DNA from: Streptomyces sp. ISL-10
GTDB lineage: Bacteria > Actinomycetota > Actinomycetes > Streptomycetales > Streptomycetaceae
Direction: 5' to 3'
Assembly: GCF_018614575.1 (NCBI RefSeq)
Contig: NZ_JAGGOJ010000015.1
Location: 79,226-143,225, forward strand
Length of the DNA: 64,000 nt
Positions 35,371-42,499 of the stretch are shown here, one piece after another. Positions within the stretch are counted from its first letter, which is position 1. Each line of letters begins with the position of its first letter. Made by a program: the position numbers and the translations under genes. The notes beneath the pieces were generated by a model. The model was not told the origin of the DNA. It saw only the letters and a list, made by a program, of their open reading frames with translations, and ran no database searches.

Positions 35371-37655
35371 CCGCACACCGCGAACCCGTCCCCGCACAGC
35401 GGCAACTGCCGCCCGCGGGCCGCCGCAGACACCGCCCGGAGACCGCCCCCGGCGGCCGGCGCGGCTCGCGCAGGGCCGCCCCGCCACCCCGCAGGCAGCC
35501 GAAGGCCAAGGCCGTCCGCACCCCGACCGTCCTCCAGATGGAGGCCGTCGAGTGCGGTGCCGCGGCACTCGCCATGGTGCTCGCCCACTACGGCCGCCAT
35601 GTGCCGCTCGAAGAGCTCCGCATCGCCTGCGGCGTCTCCCGCGACGGCTCACGTGCCAGCAACATCCTCAAGGCCGCGCGCAGTTACGGTCTTGTGGCCA
35701 AGGGCATGCAGATGGAGGCCACCGCACTCGCCGAGGTGCAGCCGCCGGCCATCCTCTTCTGGGAGTTCAACCACTACGTCGTCTACGACGGCACGGGCCG
35801 ACGCCTCGGGCGCCGCGGCGTGCACATCAACGACCCCGACAAGGGGCGGCGCTTCGTCTCCGCGGAGGACTTCGACACCAGCTTCACCGGTGTCGCCCTG
35901 GTCTTCGAACCCGACCGCACCTTCACCAAGGGCGGCCGCAGACCCGGCGTCATGAAGGCCGTGCCGGCCAGGCTGCGCGGCACCACCGGTACCCTGCTCG
36001 CCGCACTGCTCGCCAGTTTGCTGCTCGTCGCCGTCGGCGCGGCGGTGCCCGCGCTCAGCCGTACCTACATCGACATGTTCCTGATCGGGGGACAGACCTC
36101 ACTGCTGGGGCCCCTGTTCGCCTCACTGGCCACCCTCGTGGCGCTCACCGCCGTACTGACGGGCCTGCAACAGGCGAACCTGCTGCGCGGACGCATCATC
36201 TCCTCCACGCTGGGCAGCGCCCGGTTCCTGAGACATCTGCTGCGGCTGCCGGTCACCTTCTTCGCGCAGCGCAGCCCCGCCGACCTGGTCCAACGGCTCC
36301 AGTCCAACGACGCGGTGGCCGAGACGCTCGCCCGCGACCTCGCGGCCGCCGCCGTCGACGGCGTCGTGGTCGTCCTGTACGCCGTCCTGCTGTGGACGTA
36401 CGACCCCCAGCTGACGGTCGTCGGCGTGCTGATCGCGCTGCTCAACGTGGTCGCCATGCGGATCGTGATACGCCTGCGGGCCACCCACACGCAGAAACTG
36501 CGCGCGGACAGCGCACGGCTCACCAACACCTCCTACACCGGCCTCCAGCTGATCGAGACCATGAAGGCGACAGGCGGCGAGGACGGCTACTTCCGCCGCT
36601 GGGCGGGCCAGCACGCCACCACCCTTGAGGTGCAGCAGCGCCTGGGGGTGCCGAGCGCCGTCCTCGCCGTCGTCGCGCCCACCCTCGCGGTGCTCAACAG
36701 CGCCCTGATCCTGTGGATCGGCGGACTGCGGGCCGTCGAGGGCCACATCTCGATCGGCCTGCTCGTCGCCTTCCAGGCGCTCGTCGCGCGCTTCACCGCA
36801 CCCATCACCCGGCTCAACGGCGTGGCAGGCCGGATCCAGGACTTCGCCGCGGACGTCGCCCGCCTCAAGGACGTCGAGAACTTCCCCGTCGACCCGCTGT
36901 ACTCCCGCGACGAGCCCGACCCGAGCACCCGCAGGCTCAAGGGCCATGTGACGCTGGAGAACATCACGTTCGGCTACAGCCCGCTGGACGCGCCCCTGCT
37001 CAGCGGCTTCTCACTCGCCGTCGGCCCCGGCCGCCAAGTCGCCCTCGTCGGCGGCTCCGGCAGCGGCAAGTCCACCGTCTCGCGCCTGATATCCGGGCTG
37101 TACACCCCGTGGGAGGGGACGATCCGCATCGACGGCGAACGCCTGGAGGACATCTCCCGCAGCGCACTCGCCGCCTCCGTGGCCTTCGTCGACCAGGACA
37201 TCTTCCTGTTCGAGGGCACCGTGCGGGACAACGTCGCCCTCTGGGACCCCTCGATACCCGACGAGGCGGTGGTCGCCGCGCTGGAGGACGCCGCCGTCCT
37301 CGACGTCGTCCGGCGCAGGCCCGACGGCATCCACAGCCGCGTCGAACAGGACGGCCGCAACTTCTCCGGCGGGCAGCGCCAGCGCCTGGAGATCGCCCGC
37401 GCCCTGGTGCGCCGCCCGAGCGTCCTCGTGCTCGACGAGGTGACCAGCGCACTCGACGCCGAGACCGAACGCGTCATCATCGACAACATCCGCCGGCGCG
37501 GCTGCGCCTGCGTGGTGATCGCCCACCGGCTGAGCACGGTGCGCGACAGCGACGAGATCGTGGTCCTCGACCACGGCACGGTCGTCGAACGCGGCCGTCA
37601 CGAGGATCTCGTCGCCGCCCGGGGCGCGTACGCCGAGCTGGTCAAGGAGCACTGA
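35367..37655 (+). CDS. Peptidase-containing ABC transporter (C39 protease, PCAT)
   Basis: A 762-aa protein. After a basic, Pro/Arg-rich start of about 50 residues comes a C39 peptidase domain (about 52-185) with the full triad: Cys63 in EAVECGAAALAM, His136 in FWEFNHYVVYDG and Asp156 in HINDPDKG. Then follow six membrane helices (about 200-480) and an ATPase domain with Walker A GGSGSGKS, signature NFSGGQRQRLEIARAL, Walker B VLVLDE and IAHRLS. Such PCATs remove the leader after a Gly-Gly motif and export the core peptide, here most likely the 72-aa peptide encoded upstream. It overlaps the HlyD-like gene by GTGA, and the second transporter starts 1 nt after its stop. Confidence 0.93.
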   Translation: MTAHREPVPAQRQLPPAGRRRHRPETAPGGRRGSRRAAPPPRRQPKAKAVRTPTVLQMEAVECGAAALAMVLAHYGRHVPLEELRIACGVSRDGSRASNILKAARSYGLVAKGMQMEATALAEVQPPAILFWEFNHYVVYDGTGRRLGRRGVHINDPDKGRRFVSAEDFDTSFTGVALVFEPDRTFTKGGRRPGVMKAVPARLRGTTGTLLAALLASLLLVAVGAAVPALSRTYIDMFLIGGQTSLLGPLFASLATLVALTAVLTGLQQANLLRGRIISSTLGSARFLRHLLRLPVTFFAQRSPADLVQRLQSNDAVAETLARDLAAAAVDGVVVVLYAVLLWTYDPQLTVVGVLIALLNVVAMRIVIRLRATHTQKLRADSARLTNTSYTGLQLIETMKATGGEDGYFRRWAGQHATTLEVQQRLGVPSAVLAVVAPTLAVLNSALILWIGGLRAVEGHISIGLLVAFQALVARFTAPITRLNGVAGRIQDFAADVARLKDVENFPVDPLYSRDEPDPSTRRLKGHVTLENITFGYSPLDAPLLSGFSLAVGPGRQVALVGGSGSGKSTVSRLISGLYTPWEGTIRIDGERLEDISRSALAASVAFVDQDIFLFEGTVRDNVALWDPSIPDEAVVAALEDAAVLDVVRRRPDGIHSRVEQDGRNFSGGQRQRLEIARALVRRPSVLVLDEVTSALDAETERVIIDNIRRRGCACVVIAHRLSTVRDSDEIVVLDHGTVVERGRHEDLVAARGAYAELVKEH

Positions 37656-37656
37656 C

Positions 37657-40614
37657 GTGTCAGCCATGCACCCGGACGCCGCCCCGGCGGCCGCCACCGG
37701 CACGCCGGAGACGACCGACGCGGTGATCCACGCCTTCGGGGCCCTCGGCGCACCTGTCGACTGCACCGGCCTGCGCAGCCTCCACCTCGAAGGGCCGCAG
37801 GTGCTGTGGCTCGTGCTCGGCGGCTTCCTCGACCTGTTCGCGGTGGACGCCGAGGAGGAGGGTCACTGGCACTTCCTCGGCCGCCTGGAACCCGGCACGC
37901 TGCTGCTCGGCCCCGTCCAGGGTCCGCGGCACACTCTCGTCGGCCGCCCCTCGCAGGAATGCCTGCTCCACCGCATCGCCCTGCGAGAGCTGTACCAGGA
38001 CCCCTACGGCCAGGATCCGTACGCGACCGGGAGCATGTACGTGCCCGATCCGCACGCCGCGCAGGACCCTTACGCGACCGGGGGCATGTACGTGCCCGAT
38101 CCGTACGCCGCCCAGGACCCGTACGCCGCCCAGGACCCGTACGGCAACGGGGCCTGGAACCAGCTGGAGCACGCCTTCGCCCTCGGCGTGGGACGCAGCC
38201 TCGGCGTCCTGTTCGAGGCCCCGCTCGACAGCCGCCCCGCCGACGCGGGCATGGCCGACGACGACATCCTCTGGATGCCCGTCGACCCCGGCAGCGTCCG
38301 CTACGGCGCCTCCTACAGCGCGGAGGCGGCGGCGGACCTGCTCATCGAGGGCGCGATGTGGCAGCGGATGGTCAACCAGCAGTACCGCCTGCTGTCCGCC
38401 GTCGACCAGTGGATCGAGCAGCTGGAACGCGCTCATGAGGACCGCGCGGCGGCCGGTATCAAGGCCGGGGAGGACGTCCGGGCACGGGCCGACGAGGCGC
38501 TCATCGCCTCCATCGGCAAGCGCGGCGGCGCGCGCCGCACGTCCGGCAGGGACGGTGACGACGCCGTGTTCGCGGTGTGCCGCAGGGTCGCCGAGGCGGC
38601 CGGGATCACGCTCACCGAACCGCCCAGAACCGCCGTGGACGAGGATCGCGTCGGGCCCGTCGAACGCATCGCCATCGCCTCCCGGGTCCGTACCCGCCCC
38701 GTACGCCTGACCGGCAGCTGGTGGCGCACGGACAGCGGCCCGCTCGTGGGCGGGCGGGCGGCGTCCGGCGCACCCGTCGCCCTGCTGTGGCGACGGGGAC
38801 GCTACGAGGCCGTCAACCCGCTCACCGGCTCGCGCACCCGTGTCGGCAAGGACAACGCCGACGAGTTCGAGCCGCGCGCCGTCATGTTCTACCGGCCGCT
38901 GCCCGAACGGCCCGCGAACATCTGGCGCCTGGTGCGGTTCAGCCTGCGCGGCACCCGCATGGACGTGCGCAACCTGCTGCTCGCGGGTCTGGTCACGGTC
39001 GGCCTCGGTGCCCTGGTGCCGATCGCCACGGGAAAGGTCCTCGGCGTGTACGTGCCGAGCGCCCAGACGGGTCTGATCGTCCAGGTGGCGCTCGCGGTGA
39101 TGATCGCGGGCGTCGTCTCCGCGGCGTTCATGCTGCTCCAGAACCTCACCATCCTGAGGATGGAGGGCCGGATAGAGAGCGCGCTGCAGCCGGCCGTGTG
39201 GGACAGGCTGCTGAGGCTGCCGACGCGGTTCTTCACCGAACGCTCCACCGGCGAGCTGGCGAGCGCGGCGATGGGCATCAGCTCGATCCGCCGCGTGCTG
39301 TCGGGAATCGGACCGGTCGCCGTGCAGTCGAGCACCGTCGGCGCGATGAACGTCGTCCTGCTGCTGCTGTACAGCGTCCCGCTCGCGCTCGCGGCCATCG
39401 GCATGCTCCTGGTGATCGGCCTCGTCTTCCTCGGGATGGGGCTGTGGCAGGTGCGCTGGCAGCGGCGGCTGGTGGAGTTGAGCAACAAGCTCAACAATCA
39501 GGCGTTCCAGACCCTGCGCGGACTGCCCAAGCTGCGTGTCGCCGCGGCGGAGAGCTTCGCGTACGCGGCGTGGGCCGGGGAGTTCGCCCGATCCCGCGAA
39601 CTCCAGCAGCGCGTGGGCCGGATCAGGAACCTCACCACCGTGCTGGACGCGGTCTATCTGCCGCTGTGCTCGCTCATCATGTTCATGCTCCTGGCCGGCC
39701 CGGCCCGCGGCAGCATGTCGGCCGGTGACTTCCTCACCTTCAACGCCGCCGTGACGATGCTGCTGACCTCGGTCACCCAGCTCACGGGTGTGCTGGTGTC
39801 GGCGGTCGCCGTGCTGCCCATGTTCGAGCAGGTGCGCCCGATCCTCGACGAGACGCCGGAGGTGCGCGGTGCGAGCTCCCAGCCCGGCGTCCTGTCCGGC
39901 GCGATCGAGGCACGCAAGCTGTCGTTCCGCTACACCGACGACGGACCCGCCGTACTCGACGATGTGTCCCTCACGGTGCGGCCGGGGGAGTTCGTCGCCG
40001 TCGTCGGCCCGAGCGGCTGCGGAAAGTCCACCCTGCTGAGGCTGCTCATCGGCTTCGAACGGCCGGATGCGGGATCGGTGCTCTACGACGGCCAGGACCT
40101 CTCCGCCCTCGACCGCGCCGCGGTGCGCCGCCAGTGCGGAGTCGTGCTGCAGAACGCCCAGCCCCTGACCGGCTCGATCCTGGACTGCATCTCGGGCGCC
40201 GAGAGCTTCTCCCAGGAGGAGGTGTGGGCGGCCGCCGAGATGGCGGGGCTGGCCGAGGACATCAAGCGGATGCCCATGGGACTGCACACGATGATCGCGA
40301 ACGGCGGCGCGGTCTCCGGCGGGCAGCGCCAGCGGCTGATGATCGCGGCAGCGATGGTACGCCGCCCGAGCATCCTCTTCTTCGACGAGGCCACCAGCGC
40401 CCTGGACAACGAGACGCAGCGGACGGTGATGGACAGCACCCGCAAGCTGAGCGCCACGCGCGTGGTGATCGCCCACCGGCTCACCACGGTCATGGACGCC
40501 GACCGGGTGCTCGTCATGTCCGAGGGCCGGATCGTGGAGGAGGGCCGCCCCGCGGACCTGCTCGCGGATCCGGGCGGGCGGCTGTACGAACTGGTGCGGC
40601 GGCAGCTGGCCTGA
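37657..40614 (+). CDS. Second ABC transporter of the peptide export system (NHLM bacteriocin exporter, permease/ATPase)
   Basis: A 985-aa transporter without peptidase. Residues 1-110 resemble a cNMP-binding/cupin-like beta domain (VLGGFLDLFAVDAEEEGHWHFLGRLEPGTLLLG). It is interrupted after about residue 113 by a tandem QDPY-rich insert, and a long linker follows to about 420. Six membrane helices (about 440-700) and an ATPase (Walker A GPSGCGKS near 784, signature VSGGQRQRLMIAAAM, ILFFDEATSALDNE, IAHRLT) complete it. The family normally pairs with a C39 PCAT and an HlyD protein, exactly as here. Its role in addition to the PCAT is not established. The GTG at 37657, one nt after the previous stop and following AAGGAG, is preferred over ATG 37666. 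Confidence 0.9.
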   Translation: MSAMHPDAAPAAATGTPETTDAVIHAFGALGAPVDCTGLRSLHLEGPQVLWLVLGGFLDLFAVDAEEEGHWHFLGRLEPGTLLLGPVQGPRHTLVGRPSQECLLHRIALRELYQDPYGQDPYATGSMYVPDPHAAQDPYATGGMYVPDPYAAQDPYAAQDPYGNGAWNQLEHAFALGVGRSLGVLFEAPLDSRPADAGMADDDILWMPVDPGSVRYGASYSAEAAADLLIEGAMWQRMVNQQYRLLSAVDQWIEQLERAHEDRAAAGIKAGEDVRARADEALIASIGKRGGARRTSGRDGDDAVFAVCRRVAEAAGITLTEPPRTAVDEDRVGPVERIAIASRVRTRPVRLTGSWWRTDSGPLVGGRAASGAPVALLWRRGRYEAVNPLTGSRTRVGKDNADEFEPRAVMFYRPLPERPANIWRLVRFSLRGTRMDVRNLLLAGLVTVGLGALVPIATGKVLGVYVPSAQTGLIVQVALAVMIAGVVSAAFMLLQNLTILRMEGRIESALQPAVWDRLLRLPTRFFTERSTGELASAAMGISSIRRVLSGIGPVAVQSSTVGAMNVVLLLLYSVPLALAAIGMLLVIGLVFLGMGLWQVRWQRRLVELSNKLNNQAFQTLRGLPKLRVAAAESFAYAAWAGEFARSRELQQRVGRIRNLTTVLDAVYLPLCSLIMFMLLAGPARGSMSAGDFLTFNAAVTMLLTSVTQLTGVLVSAVAVLPMFEQVRPILDETPEVRGASSQPGVLSGAIEARKLSFRYTDDGPAVLDDVSLTVRPGEFVAVVGPSGCGKSTLLRLLIGFERPDAGSVLYDGQDLSALDRAAVRRQCGVVLQNAQPLTGSILDCISGAESFSQEEVWAAAEMAGLAEDIKRMPMGLHTMIANGGAVSGGQRQRLMIAAAMVRRPSILFFDEATSALDNETQRTVMDSTRKLSATRVVIAHRLTTVMDADRVLVMSEGRIVEEGRPADLLADPGGRLYELVRRQLA
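37996..38151 (+). repeat. 51-bp tandem repeat encoding QDPY-type units inside the NHLM transporter
   Basis: Two successive 51-bp units (38011-38061 and 38062-38112) encode QDPYATGxMYVPDPxAA. They are preceded by QDPYG (37996) and followed by QDPYAA (38113) and QDPYGNG (38131). The repeats are in frame, so copy-number change would preserve the protein. Confidence 0.85.
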
Positions 40615-40621
40615 CAAACCG

Positions 40622-40656
40622 GTACGGGCCGGCCCACGGGGGAGGCCGGCCCGTAC
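40622..40656. terminator. Terminator at the end of the peptide export operon
   Basis: GTACGGGCCGGCC (40622-40634) pairs perfectly with GGCCGGCCCGTAC (40644-40656), between the transporter stop (40614) and the converging small gene (stop 40672). It works in both directions. Confidence 0.75.
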
Positions 40657-40671
40657 TCGTGCGGACGGCGG

Positions 40672-41082
40672 TTACGGCACGCGCTGGACCGGGGAGCGTC
40701 GGCGCGGTGCGGCGCCCGGGCCGTCGGCGAGGAGTGCGTCGGTGATGAGCCTGACGCCGCGCGCGAGGCGGTTCAGCTGGTCCAGCTCGACGGCGTACAT
40801 CCGGATCGTGTTCTCGATGACCGACTCCGCGATGCCCAGCGTCGGCAGCTCGGCACGGGCCGTCCGCAGCGCCACCCGCACCGCTCCCATCTCGTGCTGG
40901 AGCTGCAACTGCGCGTGGCGCGCGAGCAGGACGGGATGGCGGGTGAGCGGAGAGTATCCCGCGTAACGGGCCGGCAGCAGGTCCCGGAGCCATCGGGCGG
41001 CCGTGCGCTCCCAGTCGCGCGTGCCGGGGGCCTTGACCTGACAGGGCCAGTCCGGTCCGAGCGTGGTGAGGGTCTGGGACAT
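40672..41082 (-). CDS. Conserved hypothetical protein
   Basis: A 136-aa soluble protein starts at ATG 41082 with GGAAG 8 nt before it. It has a WPCQVKAPGTRDWERTAARWLRDLLPARYAGY block near the N-terminus, followed by an all-helical middle (LARHAQLQLQHEMGAVRVALRTARAELP) and a basic tail. I believe related proteins occur widely in Streptomyces, but I know no function. It converges on the peptide exporter; a role such as immunity is only a guess and no membrane segment supports it. Confidence 0.75.
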   Translation of the reverse strand: MSQTLTTLGPDWPCQVKAPGTRDWERTAARWLRDLLPARYAGYSPLTRHPVLLARHAQLQLQHEMGAVRVALRTARAELPTLGIAESVIENTIRMYAVELDQLNRLARGVRLITDALLADGPGAAPRRRSPVQRVP

Positions 41083-41130
41083 CGTCGTCGCTTCCGGGTC
41101 ATGCCGATCGGCTCTGATCGAGAGGCTTGT

Positions 41131-41164
41131 GGCGGTCCCGGCCCAGGGGTTGACCGGGACCGCC
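41131..41164. promoter_or_regulatory. Hairpin in the 5' region of the hypothetical gene
   Basis: GGCGGTCCCGG (41131-41141) pairs perfectly with CCGGGACCGCC (41154-41164), 49-82 nt upstream of the leftward start at 41082. It could be a leader structure or a terminator for transcripts coming from rpiR. Confidence 0.45.
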
Positions 41165-41336
41165 AGGGGCATCCGCGGTACGGCGGGTGCCCGGATTGAA
41201 CATCACAGGCCGGTGCGAGGAGGGAGCACCGCCCCAGGATGTTCGGTTGGTGAGGGCAACGGTCGTGCTCCGGCGTCCGCGCAGGACCCTGCTGCCCACG
41301 AGCAGTAAATATATATACCGTCGAGTAAGCAAGGGT

Positions 41337-41350
41337 ATGAAAAATTTCAT
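41337..41350. promoter_or_regulatory. RpiR-like operator candidate ATGAAA-AA-TTTCAT
   Basis: A 6-bp inverted repeat with a 2-nt centre, inside an AT-rich island. TGAAA-Nx-TTTCA dyads resemble sites bound by RpiR-family regulators of amino-sugar and hexose genes. An rpiR gene ends 80 nt away. Binding is inferred only. Confidence 0.35.
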
Positions 41351-41429
41351 GCATTGCTGCCTGGGAAAATGTCCCGGAAACAGGCAGGTCACACAGGAAA
41401 GTCAGCCGCCGCCAGGGACCGGCGGCGCT

Positions 41430-42353
41430 TCAGTCCTCGAGGAAGAAGTCGTGCTGCTCGGCGACCTGCTCGTACCCCTCGAGACGGGCCTGCGTCCGTT
41501 CCGGATCCGCGTCGGCCATCGCCTGCAGTACGGCGGCCGACAGCACGCCCGGCGCCGAGTACGAGTCGAACACGAGCCGTGAACCCGTCCCCGCCGTCAG
41601 CGTCACATCGGCCTCGTCCACGAGCGGCCCGAGCGTCAGGTCCGTGATCAGCGCGACGCGAAGTCCCGTGCTGCGCGCGGCCCGCAGCGCCGCGAGCGTC
41701 TCATTGGCGTGCCGCGGCATCGCGTACGCCAGCACCCACGTCCCGCCCGCCGCGCGCGACTGCAGCAGAGCGTCGTACGCCACGCTGCCGCCGCGGGTCA
41801 CCAGGCGCACATCGGGATGAATGCGGCGCGCGGCGTAGGCGAAGTACTCGGCCAGCGACACCGAGATCCGCAGGCCCAGCACGGTCAGCGGCATCGAGCG
41901 GGCGAGCTCCCGGCCCAAGTCCAGCACCCGGTCGGTGTCGGCGAACACCCGGCGCAGGCTCTCCAGATTCGCGATCTCCGCGTCGACGGCCGCCTGCAAC
42001 TCATTGTGGCGGATCTGCTCGCGCGTCTCCTGGGCGCCCGCCACCGCGCTCAGCGCGATCGGCTGCAGCGCCTCCCGCAGCGCCGGGAAGCCGCTGTAGC
42101 CGAGGGAGGTCGCGAACCGGGTCACCGACGGCTGGCTGACGCCCACCCGCTCGGCGAGGTCCGTGATCGACAGGAAGGCGGCCTCCGTCAGATGGTCGAT
42201 CATGTACTGGGCGATCCGGCGCTGTCCCGGGGACAGCCGCTGGCTGCCGAACAGGGCCCGGACCCTGTCCGTGGGCGCGGCCTCGGACACCGGCGACTGC
42301 CGGCCCGGGGTGATCGCCGCCGCCTGCGCACGTGCCTGCTGCCCTGATGGCAC
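41430..42353 (-). CDS. RpiR-family transcriptional regulator
   Basis: A 307-aa regulator with an N-terminal RpiR helix-turn-helix (about residues 35-105: LSPGQRRIAQYMIDHLTEAAFLSITDLAERVGVSQPSVTRFATSLG) and a C-terminal SIS sugar-phosphate-binding domain (about 140-285). GTG 42353 is chosen because AAGGAGG lies 7 nt before it. RpiR proteins usually sense phosphosugars and control sugar or amino-sugar genes. No sugar gene adjoins it: the divergent gene 146 nt away is a phosphatase regulator. Confidence 0.92.
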   Translation of the reverse strand: MPSGQQARAQAAAITPGRQSPVSEAAPTDRVRALFGSQRLSPGQRRIAQYMIDHLTEAAFLSITDLAERVGVSQPSVTRFATSLGYSGFPALREALQPIALSAVAGAQETREQIRHNELQAAVDAEIANLESLRRVFADTDRVLDLGRELARSMPLTVLGLRISVSLAEYFAYAARRIHPDVRLVTRGGSVAYDALLQSRAAGGTWVLAYAMPRHANETLAALRAARSTGLRVALITDLTLGPLVDEADVTLTAGTGSRLVFDSYSAPGVLSAAVLQAMADADPERTQARLEGYEQVAEQHDFFLED

Positions 42354-42499
42354 CGTGTGCCTCCTTGTCGTCCGGATCCGGCTCAAATCTAGCTCAGCCG
42401 TCCAGACCGCCGGGTGACGCCGGAATCGGCCCCGCGGCGATGGCCTCCGTGGGTGCCACGAAGATGCGGAGCGCGGTCGCGGGGGAGCATCCTGTCAGG

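Larger units (their letters stand above)
41083..41429. other. Intergenic region with an AT-rich island
   Basis: This 347-nt gap lies upstream of the leftward hypothetical gene and beyond the RpiR stop. It holds a GC-rich hairpin (41131-41164) and, at about 41300-41360, the most AT-rich patch of the window (TAAATATATATACC at 41306-41319). A short frame from ATG 41337 has a cysteine-rich start (MKNFMHCCLGKC) but then runs antisense through rpiR; I do not call it. Confidence 0.5.

Noticed and set aside
37660..40617. 985-codon leftward frame opposite the second peptide exporter
   Set aside because: Exact antisense of a clear ABC transporter with all ATPase motifs; no ribosome site or domain on the other strand.
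41337..41582. Rightward frame starting MKNFMHCCLGKC, considered as a cysteine-rich peptide
   Set aside because: After about 25 codons it runs antisense through the end of rpiR, and the start overlaps the AT-rich dyad; no independent support.
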